Origin: Acidimicrobiales bacterium
Lineage (GTDB): Bacteria > Actinomycetota > Acidimicrobiia > Acidimicrobiales > JAHWLA01
Length of the DNA: 64,000 nucleotides
Assembly: GCA_035536915.1 (NCBI GenBank)
Contig: DATLNE010000032.1
Location: 100,549-164,548, forward strand
Direction of reading: 5' to 3'
Shown here one piece after another: positions 15,039 through 24,213 of this stretch (position 1 is its first letter; every line of letters begins with the position of its first letter). The position numbers were made by a program, and so were the translations under genes. Under the pieces are notes generated by a model. It worked only from the letters and a program-made list of their open reading frames with translations, was not told the origin of the DNA and searched no databases.

Positions 15039-18019
15039 AGTGCGGCGGCTTCGGCGGCGAGGCGGGCGGCTTGGTCGCGGCGGGCGTCGATGCCCATCGA
15101 CCCGAACGTCTCGGTCGCCTCTTCGAACAAGCGGACGGCGGCGTCGGCGCGGCCCTGCTGGAGCCGGATGGAGCCCAGCGTCTGGGTGGCGTCGGCCACC
15201 GTGTAGGTGAGCGAGATGCCCCGGGCCAGCGACAGCGCCTTCTGGCACGTCTGCTCGGCCTCGTCGACGTCCCCGCTCAGCAACAGCTTCTCGGCCAGGT
15301 TGGCGTAGGCGGTGGCTCGGCCGCTCTCGTGGCCGATCGTCTCGAACTGCTCGACGGCTTCGCGGTCGCAGGCCACGGCGGCGGCCAGTTCACCCCGCTC
15401 CAGCTCGACCATGCCGAGGTTGATCAGACAGCCCCCGATCTCGTCGGGCCGTCCCACCCGGCGGGCCAGCTCCAACCCGCGCCGCAACGTCTCGACGGCG
15501 GCGTCGTGGGCACCCAGGTAGCCGTGTACGTCGCCCACCACCCGCAGGGCGGCCGTCAGCCCCCGCAACTCGCTGTGCTGCTCGAACACCGCTTGCGCCC
15601 GCTGCGCATGCTCAAGCGCCTCGTGGTTGCGCCCGGCCATGAGGTGCACCCGCGCCACCTCGACCAGCAGGTCGCCGACCACGGGGTCCGACGCATCGCC
15701 CGCGGCGGCCAGCCCGGCGTGCAACGCCTCCAGCCCCTCGTCCAACTGGCCGTTGAGGCAGAGCGTCCAGCCTTTCTCCAACCACAACGCCGCGCTCTCC
15801 GGAGCGTCGGGCGGCGCCACCGCGAAGGCGTCGTCGAGCACCGCCAGCGTCTCCCGATACGCACCCTGCTTGCGCAAGGTCGAGGCCATCCCCCGCCACG
15901 CCCGCAAGTCACTGCCCGCCTCGCGGTAACGCCGCCGGGCCTCTTCGAAATGGCCCACCAGCTCGTGCAGTTCACCCACGTCGAGCAGCAACTCAGCGGC
16001 CCGCTCGGGTGAGTGCTCGTGGGCCACCTCGGCGGCCCGCTCCAAGTGGACGATGGCCTCGTCGTTGGCGAACAGCCCGGCCGCCCGCCGCCCCGCCCGC
16101 ACCAGGTAGTCGATGGCCTCGGCACCTGCGCCGCCGAGGTAGAGCTCCCGGGCCAACAGGTCGATGACGTCGTCGCCTGCGCCGTAGAGCCCCTCGGCCA
16201 CGTGCGCCACCCGCAGGTGCAGTTCCCGGCGGTGCCTCGCGAGCATGCGGGTGTAGGCGACGTCCTGCACCAAGGCATGGTGGAAGGCCAGCGCCTCCTC
16301 CCCCGCCATTTCGGTGCGGTCGAGGAAGCCGCCCGCCAGCAACCGGTGCAACTCGGCGTCGAGGTCGTCGACGTCGCCGACGTCGCCGAGCACGGCGGTC
16401 AACAAAGAGCGCCGGGTCACCCGGCCGATCACCGATGCCGTCTGCAGCACGTTCGCCGCCGAGGCGGGGAGGCCGTCGATACGGGAGGCGAGGACCCGCT
16501 CCACGGTGTCGGGCAGGGCGGCGGCGTCCCAGTTCGAGCGCATGGTGAAGCGCCCGTCGGCAGGCACGACAGCGCCTTGTTCGACCAACGAGCGGGTGAT
16601 CTCCTCCACGAACAACGGGTTGCCGTTGGTGCGGCCGAGCACGGCTCGCACCAGGTCGAGGGGCGGCACGCCGCCGAGCGTCGCCTCCACCAGCGCCCGC
16701 ACGCCGCCTTCGTCGAGTGGGCCCAGGGCGACCGGCGCAGCCCCCAGCGACGTGCACGCCTCGATGCCTTCGGGCCGGGTGGTGAGCACCAGCTTCACCG
16801 GACCGCCCGCCAAGGCGGCCAGCAACTCGAGCGACGACGTGTCGGCCCAGTGCACGTCCTCCACCGCCAACGTCACCGGGGCCAGGGCCGACAGCCACGC
16901 CACCACGGCCTCGTGCAGGCCACGGCGAAAGGCGTCGGGCGCCAGTGCGGCGAGGTCGGCGTCGTCGACGGGCAGGCCCGCCAGCCGAGCCAGGAAGTTG
17001 CGGCCCGGCACCGCGGGCAGGCGGTCGAAGGCGCCCGCCGGGTCGTCTTCGGGACGGATGCCCGACAACCGGCGCAGCAGGTCGGCGAAGGGCCAGTACG
17101 GCAGGGCGGCGCCGTACGAGAGGCACCGGGTCTGGAGCCACACGCCGTCGGCAGCCGACTGCACGGCGCCGAGCAAGCGGGTCTTGCCGATGCCGGGCTC
17201 GCCCGACACGACGACGGCGCCGTGCTGCTGCAGCGCCGCGGCCACCGCGGCCAGTTCCCGCTCCCGGCCGATCAGCGGACGGCCGGCCGCCGACGACGGG
17301 GCCGCGCTGTGACGGGGCCCGAGCAAGCGGTAGCCCGCCACCGGCTGCGCCTTGCCCTTCAGCGTCAGCATGCCGACCGACTCGAACTCGAACTCGTCGG
17401 CCGTGAGCCGGTACGTCGACTCCCCCACGTAGGTCTCGCCCGACGGCGCCACCGACTCCAGCCGCTGGGCCAGGTTCACGGCGTCACCGAGGATCGAGTA
17501 GTCGGCCCGGGCCTCACCGCCGTAGCGGCCGGAGATGACCCGCCCGGTGTTCACGCCGATGTGCAGTTCGAGCCCGGCCGCCGCGTCGGGCAGGCCCGCC
17601 TTGTCGGCGATGGCCTCGTGCATCTCCAGGGCGACGAGCAGGGCGCGCGCGGCGTCGTCCTCGTGCGCCACGGGAGCGCCGAAGAAGACGAGCAGGGCGT
17701 CGCCTGCGTACTTGGCGATGAAGCCGTCGTAGCGCTCGGCCACCGCCGCCAAGCGGGAGATGACCGGCGAGATGACGCCATGGAGCTCCTCGGCGTCGAG
17801 CTGTTCCGACAGCGAGGTGAAGCCGGAGATGTCGGCGAAGAGCGCGGTGACGAGGCGGCGTTCCTCGGTGGCCCGAGCGTCGGCCAGCGCCCGCAGGGCG
17901 TCGGCCACCTCGGCGTCGGCGGGCGGGGCGGCGGCCGCGCTCGGGGTGCCGCAGTGGCCGCAGAAGCGCGTGCCTCCGGGGTTCTCGCCCCCGCACGCGG
18001 CGCAGCCCCAAGTCGACAT
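15026..18019 (-). CDS. nucleotide cyclase / AAA-type ATPase / TPR regulator
   Basis: 997-aa cytoplasmic regulator. A zinc ribbon (CAAC, CGHC, residues 6-23) is followed by a class III cyclase domain (55-235) with the metal-binding Asp residues D63 (FADISGF) and D107 (YAGDALLVFF). Next come a P-loop ATPase (GEPGIGKT near 273, as in LuxR-LAL/AfsR-like proteins) and many TPR repeats to the C-terminus. Such proteins make cAMP or cGMP under control of the ATPase/TPR part. The start ATG overlaps the thiD stop (TGATG), hence translational coupling to thiL-thiD, which is unusual. The last codons (Ser-Thr-stop) are supplied by the palindromic element at 14996-15038. Confidence 0.9.
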   Translation of the reverse strand: MSTWGCAACGGENPGGTRFCGHCGTPSAAAAPPADAEVADALRALADARATEERRLVTALFADISGFTSLSEQLDAEELHGVISPVISRLAAVAERYDGFIAKYAGDALLVFFGAPVAHEDDAARALLVALEMHEAIADKAGLPDAAAGLELHIGVNTGRVISGRYGGEARADYSILGDAVNLAQRLESVAPSGETYVGESTYRLTADEFEFESVGMLTLKGKAQPVAGYRLLGPRHSAAPSSAAGRPLIGRERELAAVAAALQQHGAVVVSGEPGIGKTRLLGAVQSAADGVWLQTRCLSYGAALPYWPFADLLRRLSGIRPEDDPAGAFDRLPAVPGRNFLARLAGLPVDDADLAALAPDAFRRGLHEAVVAWLSALAPVTLAVEDVHWADTSSLELLAALAGGPVKLVLTTRPEGIEACTSLGAAPVALGPLDEGGVRALVEATLGGVPPLDLVRAVLGRTNGNPLFVEEITRSLVEQGAVVPADGRFTMRSNWDAAALPDTVERVLASRIDGLPASAANVLQTASVIGRVTRRSLLTAVLGDVGDVDDLDAELHRLLAGGFLDRTEMAGEEALAFHHALVQDVAYTRMLARHRRELHLRVAHVAEGLYGAGDDVIDLLARELYLGGAGAEAIDYLVRAGRRAAGLFANDEAIVHLERAAEVAHEHSPERAAELLLDVGELHELVGHFEEARRRYREAGSDLRAWRGMASTLRKQGAYRETLAVLDDAFAVAPPDAPESAALWLEKGWTLCLNGQLDEGLEALHAGLAAAGDASDPVVGDLLVEVARVHLMAGRNHEALEHAQRAQAVFEQHSELRGLTAALRVVGDVHGYLGAHDAAVETLRRGLELARRVGRPDEIGGCLINLGMVELERGELAAAVACDREAVEQFETIGHESGRATAYANLAEKLLLSGDVDEAEQTCQKALSLARGISLTYTVADATQTLGSIRLQQGRADAAVRLFEEATETFGSMGIDARRDQAARLAAEAAALPST

Positions 18020-18813
18020 CAGGTGCGGCGGCCCCACCCGGGGTCGACCGGTCCCACGCCGCTGCCGAGGTCGACCCCGGCGGCGATGGCACGCTCGATG
18101 AACCGCTTGGCGGCGATGCAGGCGTCCGCGGGTTCCATGCCCCGGGCCAGCTCGGCGGCGATGGCGGCCGACAGGACGCAGCCGGTGCCGTGGGTGTGGC
18201 GGCCTTCGATGCGGACGCCCTCGATCCACTGCACGTCGTCGCCGGCGACCAGGCAGTCGGGCGACTCCTCGCCGCCGAGGTGGCCGCCCTTGACCAACAC
18301 CGTCTTGGGGCCGCGGGCGGCCAGGCTGCGACCCGCTTCCTCCATGGCGGCACGGTCGTCGATGGCGAAGCCGACCAGCGCGGCGGCCTCAGGCAGGTTG
18401 GGGGTGACGACGGTGGCCAGCGGCAGCAGCTCGTCGCGCAAGGCGCCCACGGCGTCGTCGGCCAACAGCGTGTCGCCGTGCTTGGAGACGAACACCGGGT
18501 CGACGACGAGGTTGGCGACGCCGAAGTCGCGCACGGCAGCGGCCACGGCGGCGACGAGCTCGGCCGAGGCCAGCATCCCCGTCTTGGCGGCGTCGACGCC
18601 GATGTCGGCGGTGACGCTCTCGATCTGGCGGCGCACCAAGTCAGCGGGGAGCGTCTCGAAGGCCTGCACGCCGACGGTGTTCTGGGCGGTGACGGCCACG
18701 ACTGCCACGGTGCCCCACACGTCGTGGGCCTCGAAGGTCTTCAGGTCGGCTGTGATGCCGGCCCCGCCGCCCGAGTCGGAGCCGGCGATGGTGAGGGCGA
18801 CGGGGCGCTTCAT
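18019..18813 (-). CDS. thiD: hydroxymethylpyrimidine/phosphomethylpyrimidine kinase
   Basis: 264-aa ribokinase-fold kinase that phosphorylates HMP and HMP-P in thiamine synthesis. It has the N-terminal AGSDSGGGAGI substrate loop (residues 10-20), the QNTVGV stretch, KTGMLAS, and the ATP/anion-hole motif HTHGTGCVLSAA near 210 with the catalytic Asp/Cys neighbourhood. Length fits the family. The ATG at 18813 overlaps the thiL stop by ATGA and its stop overlaps the cyclase start by TGATG, so three genes form one coupled unit. A second ATG six bases upstream is possible. Confidence 0.94.
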   Translation of the reverse strand: MKRPVALTIAGSDSGGGAGITADLKTFEAHDVWGTVAVVAVTAQNTVGVQAFETLPADLVRRQIESVTADIGVDAAKTGMLASAELVAAVAAAVRDFGVANLVVDPVFVSKHGDTLLADDAVGALRDELLPLATVVTPNLPEAAALVGFAIDDRAAMEEAGRSLAARGPKTVLVKGGHLGGEESPDCLVAGDDVQWIEGVRIEGRHTHGTGCVLSAAIAAELARGMEPADACIAAKRFIERAIAAGVDLGSGVGPVDPGWGRRT

Positions 18814-19619
18814 GACCATCGATGCTCCCACCCGCGGCGGGGCGGGCGCACCGTCACGTCGGCTACGCACACGCCGATGCGCTCGGGCACGGCCAGCCCC
18901 GCTTCGCTGAACGTGTCGACCACCCGCTCCACGTCGGGCGCGGTGAACACCAGCTCGTAGTCCTCGCCGCCGCCCAGCGCCTGGTCCTCGGTGGCGCCGT
19001 CGGCCACGGGGATGCGGAAGAGGTCGACGCCGACGGCCGAGGCGTCGCAGACATGGCCGAGGTCGGCGCCCAGCCCGTCGGACACGTCGATCATGGCGGT
19101 GGCGCCCGCCTCCCGCGCCGCGTTGCCTTCGGCCACGCGTGCTTCGGGCCGAGCCGTCCAACCACTCGCCGCCGCCCCGCCCAGCGGGCCGGTCACGAAC
19201 ACCGAATCGCCCACGCCCGCTCCCGAACGCAGCACGGGCGCCCCGTCGCACCGGCCGACCACCGAGACGGAGACGACCAGCGTCGGCGCGTTGGTGAGGT
19301 CACCGCCCACCACCTCGCAGTCGTAGGCGCGGGCCGCGGCGGTGATGCCCCGGTACAGGGCGTCGAGGCCGGTGCTCGGCGGTCCCGAGACGGTGACCAG
19401 GAGGTACAGGGGGCGTCCGCCCATGGCGGCCACGTCGCTGACGTTGGCCACCACCGCCTTCCACCCCAGCGCTTCGGGGTCGGAGCCGTGCACGCCGTCG
19501 ACCACGGCGTCGGCGGCCAGCAGCAGCCCGTCGACCACGGCGCAGTCGTCGCCGATGGCGGGGAACAGTTCGGCCAACCGCCGGATCGCCGCGAACTCGC
19601 CGCCTCCGGTAGCGTCCAC
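18810..19619 (-). CDS. thiL: thiamine-monophosphate kinase
   Basis: 269-aa PurM/AIR-synthase-fold kinase that makes thiamine diphosphate, the cofactor of Kgd encoded at 52568-56170. Motifs: GDDCAVVDG near the start, the Asp-rich AADAVVDGVH, DVAAMGG, and the C-terminal SDGLGADLGH and GGGEDYELVF. It is slightly shorter than E. coli ThiL (325 aa), which is normal for actinobacteria. The GTG start is favoured by a TACAGT -10 box exactly 6 nt upstream (leaderless). The frame to 19850 overlaps the divergent gene and is rejected. First gene of thiL-thiD-cyclase. Confidence 0.93.
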   Translation of the reverse strand: MDATGGGEFAAIRRLAELFPAIGDDCAVVDGLLLAADAVVDGVHGSDPEALGWKAVVANVSDVAAMGGRPLYLLVTVSGPPSTGLDALYRGITAAARAYDCEVVGGDLTNAPTLVVSVSVVGRCDGAPVLRSGAGVGDSVFVTGPLGGAAASGWTARPEARVAEGNAAREAGATAMIDVSDGLGADLGHVCDASAVGVDLFRIPVADGATEDQALGGGEDYELVFTAPDVERVVDTFSEAGLAVPERIGVCVADVTVRPPRRGWEHRWS

Positions 19620-19641
19620 GGGCCGACTGTAGGAGGTGGCT

Positions 19642-19881
19642 GTGCAGGGCGTGATCAAGTCGTACGACCCCGGGACCAAGATGGGCGCGCTGATCCGTGA
19701 CACCGACCGGGCCGAGATCGAGTTGGCGCCGGGCGCGCTCGACGGGTCCGTCTTCCGCATGCTGCGCCAGGGCCAGCGGGTGGTGTTCGACATCGACGGC
19801 GAGGGCCGGGCCACACGGTTGCGCCTCGGTTCCGAGGTCGACATGGCCACTCCCGAGGAGCCGCCGCCGCCCCGAGCGTGA
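19642..19881 (+). CDS. cold-shock-domain-like small protein
   Basis: 79-aa protein resembling a single OB fold of the CspA type: the opening QGVIKSYDPGTKMGALIRD matches the first two strands, and GQRVVFDIDGEGRATRL the last two. The aromatic RNP residues of true cold-shock proteins are largely missing, so nucleic-acid binding is uncertain. The start is GTG 19642, five bases after AGGAGG; the GTG at 19636 overlaps that ribosome site. It is divergent from thiL with only 22 bp between the start codons, so the promoters must overlap. Confidence 0.75.
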   Translation: MQGVIKSYDPGTKMGALIRDTDRAEIELAPGALDGSVFRMLRQGQRVVFDIDGEGRATRLRLGSEVDMATPEEPPPPRA

Positions 19882-19963
19882 CGGGCGCATTACGCCGATT
19901 GGGCCGGGGAATGACGTCGACCCTACGATTCTCTGACCTGTAGCACGGAGAAAGGCGTCAACG

Positions 19964-21757
19964 GTGACGGCACCCACCACGAACGAGAAGCTGCTCCACT
20001 GGGTCGAAGAGGTCGCAGCCCTCACCACTCCTGATCGCATCGAGTGGTGCGACGGCTCCGCCGAGGAGTACGACCGGCTGGCGCAGCTCTTGGTCGACAA
20101 CGGCACCTTCACCAAGCTGTCGGACGCCAAGCGCCCCAACAGCTACTGGGCTGCCTCCGACCCCGGCGACGTCGCCCGGGTCGAGAGCCGCACCTTCATC
20201 TGCTCGGAGCGGGAGGACGACGCCGGCCCCACAAACAACTGGCAGCCGCCCGCCGAGATGAAGGCGACGCTGACCGAGCTGTTCCGGGGCTCGATGAAGG
20301 GCCGCACCATGTACGTGGTGCCGTTCTCCATGGGGCCGCTGGGCTCGCCCATCGCCCACATCGGCGTGCAGCTCACCGACTCGCCGTACGCCGTGGTGAA
20401 CATGCGGATCATGACCCGCATGGGCAAGGGCGCCTTGGAGGTGCTGGGCGCCGACGGCGACTTTGTGCCCTGCCTGCACTCGGTCGGCATGCCCCTGGCC
20501 GAGGGCCAGGACGACGTGGCCTGGCCGTGCAACGCGGAGAACAAGTACATCGTGCACTTCCCGGAGACCCGGGAGATCTGGTCGTTCGGCTCGGGCTACG
20601 GCGGCAACGCCCTGCTGGGCAAGAAGTGCTTCGCCCTGCGCATCGCCTCGGTCATGGCCCGCGACGACGGGTGGCTGGCCGAGCACATGCTGATCCTGAA
20701 GCTGACCTCGCCCGCGGGCGAGACCCGCTACATCACCGGGGCGTTCCCCTCGGCGTGCGGCAAGACCAACCTGGCCATGCTCATCCCCACCATCCCGGGG
20801 TGGAAGGTCGAGACGGTCGGCGACGACATCTGCTGGATGAAGTTCGGCCCCGACGGCCGGCTGTACGCCATCAACCCCGAGGCGGGCTTCTTCGGCGTGG
20901 CGCCGGGCACCAACATGCAGACGAACCCCAACGCCATGCTGACGTTGGACGGCAACTCCATCTTCACCAACACCGCGCTGACCGACGACGGCGACGTGTG
21001 GTGGGAGGGCATGACCGAGGAGCAGCCCGAGCACCTGAAGGACTGGCGGTGCGAGGACTGGACCCCGGCGAAGGGCACGCCGGCCGCCCATCCCAACGCC
21101 CGCTTCACGGCGCCCGCCGCCCAGGACCCGGCCATCGCTCCCGAGTGGGAGGACCCCGCGGGCGTGCCCATCTCGGCCGTCCTGTTCGGCGGCCGCCGCT
21201 CGTCGGTGGTGCCGCTGATCCACGAGGCGTTCAACTGGCAGCACGGCGTGTTCATGGGCTCGACCATGGCCTCGGAGACGACGGCGGCGGCCGAGGGCCC
21301 GGTGCGGCTGCGGCGTGACCCCTTCGCCATGCTGCCCTTCTCCGGCTACAACATGGCCGACTACTTCGCCCACTGGCTGCGCATCGGCGAGCAGACGAGC
21401 GCCGAGAACCTGCCCAAGATCTTCTACGTCAACTGGTTCCGCAAGGACGCCGACGGGCGCTGGCTGTGGCCGGGCTACGGCGAGAACAGCCGGGTGCTGG
21501 AGTGGGTGTTCGAGCGCTGCGCCGGGCGGGGCGAGGCCGTGGAGACGCCGATCGGCTACCTGCCTGCGCCGGGGGCCATCGACACCGACGGGCTCGACGT
21601 GCCCGCCGACGACATGGCCGAGCTGCTGCGGGTCGACACCGAGGAGTGGCGGGCCGAGGTGCCGTCGATCCAGGAGCACTTCGCCCAGTTCGGCGACCGC
21701 CTCCCCGACACCCTCCACGACGAGCTCTCCGCCTTGGAGAAGCGCCTCAGCGAATAA
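19964..21757 (+). CDS. pckG: phosphoenolpyruvate carboxykinase (GTP)
   Basis: 597-aa GTP-dependent PEPCK, which interconverts oxaloacetate and PEP for gluconeogenesis and anaplerosis. The P-loop is in [13 protein letters not shown] near residue 260, including the reactive Cys of GTP-type enzymes. The metal/substrate region around [13 protein letters not shown] lies near 208 and the guanine-binding aromatic stretch further on. Length (about 600) fits the GTP form, not the shorter ATP form. GTG start, with GGAGAAAGG 7 nt upstream. A TACGAT -10 box lies near 19924. A half copy of the palindromic gene-end repeat begins 4 nt after the TAA. Confidence 0.97.
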   Translation: MTAPTTNEKLLHWVEEVAALTTPDRIEWCDGSAEEYDRLAQLLVDNGTFTKLSDAKRPNSYWAASDPGDVARVESRTFICSEREDDAGPTNNWQPPAEMKATLTELFRGSMKGRTMYVVPFSMGPLGSPIAHIGVQLTDSPYAVVNMRIMTRMGKGALEVLGADGDFVPCLHSVGMPLAEGQDDVAWPCNAENKYIVHFPETREIWSFGSGYGGNALLGKKCFALRIASVMARDDGWLAEHMLILKLTSPAGETRYITGAFPSACGKTNLAMLIPTIPGWKVETVGDDICWMKFGPDGRLYAINPEAGFFGVAPGTNMQTNPNAMLTLDGNSIFTNTALTDDGDVWWEGMTEEQPEHLKDWRCEDWTPAKGTPAAHPNARFTAPAAQDPAIAPEWEDPAGVPISAVLFGGRRSSVVPLIHEAFNWQHGVFMGSTMASETTAAAEGPVRLRRDPFAMLPFSGYNMADYFAHWLRIGEQTSAENLPKIFYVNWFRKDADGRWLWPGYGENSRVLEWVFERCAGRGEAVETPIGYLPAPGAIDTDGLDVPADDMAELLRVDTEEWRAEVPSIQEHFAQFGDRLPDTLHDELSALEKRLSE

Positions 21758-21760
21758 CCC

Positions 21761-21778
21761 ACGTCCCGAGTACATAGC
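21761..21778. repeat. half copy of the GAGTACATAGC gene-end element
   Basis: ACGTCCCGAGTACATAGC matches exactly the left flank plus arm of copy 1 (14992-15009) and copy 4 (39875-39892), but no right arm follows, so no hairpin can form. It starts directly behind the pckG stop. It looks like a decayed or truncated copy. A TACGAT -10 box for the next gene follows near 21809. Confidence 0.7.
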
Positions 21779-21843
21779 AGGGCCGGGTGCCGTGCACGCC
21801 CCGCAGGCTACGATCCCGCCCACACTTTCCAGGGAGGCGTTCA

Positions 21844-22080
21844 GTGGCCGTCAGCGCATATGTGCTCATCCAGACCGAGGTCGGCAAGGCCGCCCAAGTG
21901 GCCGAGGAAGTGGCGGGCATCAGCGGCGTCGTCAGCGCCGAGGACGTGACCGGGCCCTACGACGTGATCGTGCGGGCCGAGGCCGACTCGGTCGACGAGT
22001 TGGGCCGCATGGTGGTGAGCAAGGTGCAGCTGATCGACGGGATCACCCGCACCCTCACCTGCCCCGTGGTGCACCTGTAG
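21844..22080 (+). CDS. stand-alone Lrp/AsnC ligand-binding (RAM) domain protein
   Basis: 78-aa protein equal to the C-terminal effector domain of Lrp/AsnC regulators, without the DNA-binding helix-turn-helix. It shows the typical AYVLIQTEVGKAAQVAEEV opening, GPYDVIVRAEA in the middle and a hydrophobic C-terminal strand. Such stand-alone domains form rings that bind amino acids and may modulate full-length Lrp proteins. The GTG start has GGGAGG 8 nt upstream. A longer frame beginning at 21787 lacks a ribosome site. Target unknown. Confidence 0.88.
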   Translation: MAVSAYVLIQTEVGKAAQVAEEVAGISGVVSAEDVTGPYDVIVRAEADSVDELGRMVVSKVQLIDGITRTLTCPVVHL

Positions 22081-22083
22081 CGG

Positions 22084-22446
22084 TCAGCCGCGGCCCACCA
22101 GCAGGGCCCGGATGCCGAGGCCCATCACGAACAGCCCGCCGAAGCCGTAGAGCCGGTACAGGTGGTGCCGTAGCTGCTGGCGGTACGAGTAGAGCAACCC
22201 CACGGCCACGATGGCCACGAAGCCGTAGAACATGTGGAACTGGGGCGCTTCGATCTTCTGCCCCGCCACCATGCCGACGCCGAGGGCGACTTGGACGAAC
22301 ACCGACACCTCGGCGGCGAAGGTGAACCACCACAGCGCCCGGGTGCGCAACGACGGCAGGGAGTGGGCGGCGAGCGACCACACGCCGGCCAGCCCGTTGC
22401 CGAGGATCATCACCCAGGCCCACGCCACGTGGACATCGCGCAGCAC
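22084..22446 (-). CDS. small four-helix membrane protein
   Basis: 120 aa, almost wholly hydrophobic, with about four membrane segments. Histidines in the second half (PQFHMFYGF, RQQLRHHLY) are spaced as in haem- or quinone-linked membrane proteins, but I cannot assign a family. GTG start (MLRDVHVAW) seven bases after the stop of the ferritin-like gene, so cotranscribed with it. Unknown function. Confidence 0.7.
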   Translation of the reverse strand: MLRDVHVAWAWVMILGNGLAGVWSLAAHSLPSLRTRALWWFTFAAEVSVFVQVALGVGMVAGQKIEAPQFHMFYGFVAIVAVGLLYSYRQQLRHHLYRLYGFGGLFVMGLGIRALLVGRG

Positions 22447-22453
22447 GGGGAGG

Positions 22454-23263
22454 TCAGGCAGACGGCGGCGTGGCCGCCGCGAACTTCGCTTCGGCCTCGC
22501 GCTGGGCCTCGGCGGCGATGTCGACCAGGTCGGTGATCTCCTCGTCGGAGAACCCAGCCATGGAACGGAACCGGCGGGCCAGGTGGACAGGGTTGTCCTC
22601 CGACTCGCCCCGGAACCCCCCGAAGCTGAACAGCTTGTCGACCGTGCGCTGGAACTCCAGCGCAGCCGCCCGCCGCTCCGGGTCGTCAGCCGTGAGCCGC
22701 CGCAACCAGTCGGAGCCCATCTTCACGTGGGTGACCTCGTCGGCCAGCATCCAGTCCTCGCAGAAGTGCAGAACCGGGTCTTCGGTGGCCGCACCGAAGT
22801 CGCGCATGGTGTTGAAGACGTCGATAGCGAGCCCTTCGAGCGCCCGGTTCACGCCGGTCAGGCGCAGGACGGCGTCGCTGTTGCACGCCGCCTCGAACAG
22901 CAGCGTCTGCTCGGAGAACTCGCCGATCTCGGTGCCCATGTGCTCGCTCAGCTTCACCGAGATCTCGACGTGGCGAGCCTCGTCCCACGACTGGCGGGCC
23001 ATGTCGAGCTTGAGCTGGAACGGGATGTCGTCCTCGAAGTCGTAGCAGGTGCGTCCTGCTCCCTCCAGGGCCTGGATCTCGCCCACGAAGATCCCGTGCA
23101 TCAAGGCGCGGGCGGCGTCGGGCGAGTCGGGGTCGGACGGCTTGAAGGCGTTCTCCCGCTTGCCCAGATTGGCCCGGCGCGGGTCGAACACCACGTCCTC
23201 GATGCGGATGCGCTGGAAGCGCTCGTCCCGAGCCAGGTCGTCGACCGTCAGCATCCGTTTCAT
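22454..23263 (-). CDS. ferritin-like diiron-domain protein (DUF455-like)
   Basis: 269-aa soluble helical protein. Two carboxylate/His sets typical of a ferritin-like diiron centre are seen: EIQALEG with DEARHVE (about residues 62-103) and EDWMLADEVTHVKMG (about 173-187). This matches the DUF455 group, whose members are often fused to or near oxidoreductases. The substrate is unknown. ATG start. A TAGCAT box lies 9 nt upstream, so it is possibly leaderless. Divergent from the HIT-type gene with 20 bp between. Confidence 0.8.
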   Translation of the reverse strand: MKRMLTVDDLARDERFQRIRIEDVVFDPRRANLGKRENAFKPSDPDSPDAARALMHGIFVGEIQALEGAGRTCYDFEDDIPFQLKLDMARQSWDEARHVEISVKLSEHMGTEIGEFSEQTLLFEAACNSDAVLRLTGVNRALEGLAIDVFNTMRDFGAATEDPVLHFCEDWMLADEVTHVKMGSDWLRRLTADDPERRAAALEFQRTVDKLFSFGGFRGESEDNPVHLARRFRSMAGFSDEEITDLVDIAAEAQREAEAKFAAATPPSA

Positions 23264-23283
23264 GCGGTAGACATGCTACTCCC

Positions 23284-23706
23284 ATGGCGAATTGCGAGAT
23301 CTGCGAACGGGAGTCGGCCGACGTCGAGCCGCCCGGCGGGTGGGTGCTACGCACCGACCTGTGGTCGGCCTGCGTGGCCCCCGGCTTCGACGTGCCGGGG
23401 TGGCTCTTCCTCGAACTGCGCCGCCACGCCGAGGGGCCGATGGGCATGGACGACGCCGAAGCGGCCGAGCTCGGCGGGCTGGTGCGCGACCTGACCGCGG
23501 CCATCCAAGCGACCATGGGCGCCGAGCGGGTCTACGTGCTCGCCTTCGGCGAGGTTTTCCCGCACTTCCATGTGGCGCTGTTCCCTCGCATGCCGTTCGC
23601 CCCCGACGACGAGATGGGCACCGCGCTCTGGAACAAGCGGGTCGAGTTGTGCGACCCGCCTCGGGCGCACGAGGCCGCCGGCGCCATCCGCAACGCGCTC
23701 CCTTAG
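23284..23706 (+). CDS. HIT-like nucleotide hydrolase/transferase
   Basis: 140-aa HIT-superfamily protein. The histidine triad appears as HFHVALFPR near residue 97, reduced to two His before the hydrophobic end. An N-terminal Cys pair (CEIC, residues 4-7) may bind zinc as in other bacterial HIT proteins. Likely role: hydrolysis of a nucleoside phosphate ester or diadenosine polyphosphate; the substrate is not visible. It ends 41 bp from the converging gene, with a weak 7-bp stem (G-U pairs included) between. Confidence 0.75.
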   Translation: MANCEICERESADVEPPGGWVLRTDLWSACVAPGFDVPGWLFLELRRHAEGPMGMDDAEAAELGGLVRDLTAAIQATMGAERVYVLAFGEVFPHFHVALFPRMPFAPDDEMGTALWNKRVELCDPPRAHEAAGAIRNALP

Positions 23707-23747
23707 CGGAGCGACGGATCGGTCGACAGCTTGAGAACTATCCCTTT

Positions 23748-24213
23748 TCAAGAGGGGAGGTCGGCTGTGTCGAGGGCGACGCCGTCGATGAGCCGATAGC
23801 CCCCGACCTCCTGGGCGGCATAGGCCCAGCGCCCGAACGCCGAGGCCGTGTAGTCGTGCCGCACGATGTGCCCGGCCAGATCGACGTGCAGGACCTGTTG
23901 CGGCGCGTGGCCTGCGATGCGCTCGTCGAGGCGCACCGCCAGTTCGTCGCCGCCTCGCGAACTGCGCCGCAAGCGAACGGATGACGCGTCACGGAGCAAG
24001 AGCGGCGGCGTGACGTAGGTCCACAGGGCGCCGGCGGCGAACACGCCGACGTCCTCGGGCGTCCAGCGAAGCACCCGCGTCCCGGCGTGGAGGGCGTCGA
24101 GCCGGCGCTTGAGCTCGTAGCCGTCGGCGATCTCGTGGCGACCGCGCCCGCTCGAGGCGTTCGACGCAGTGCGCTTGGAGCACCCGCTCGACGACGGCCC
24201 GTTCAGCGCGCAC
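23748..24213 (-). pseudogene. frameshifted gene of unknown function
   Basis: Two adjacent frames each look coding. From GTG 24213 the frame reads MRAERAVVERVLQAHCVERL, then turns Arg-rich. One frame over, HEIADGYELKRRLDALHAG runs on smoothly to a stop at 23748 (about 120 residues, with RWTPEDVG and HDYTASAFG). The second frame has no start codon of its own downstream of the hydrolase stop. The break lies within about 24138-24150, where a single-base change would restore one 155-aa protein. Either a true frameshift or a sequencing error. The reconstructed product overlaps the upstream hydrolase by about 11 nt. I do not recognise the family. Confidence 0.6.

Noticed and set aside
23720..23760. 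Terminator between the HIT-like gene and the frameshifted gene
   Set aside because: Only a 7-bp stem depending on G-U pairs; too weak to claim.
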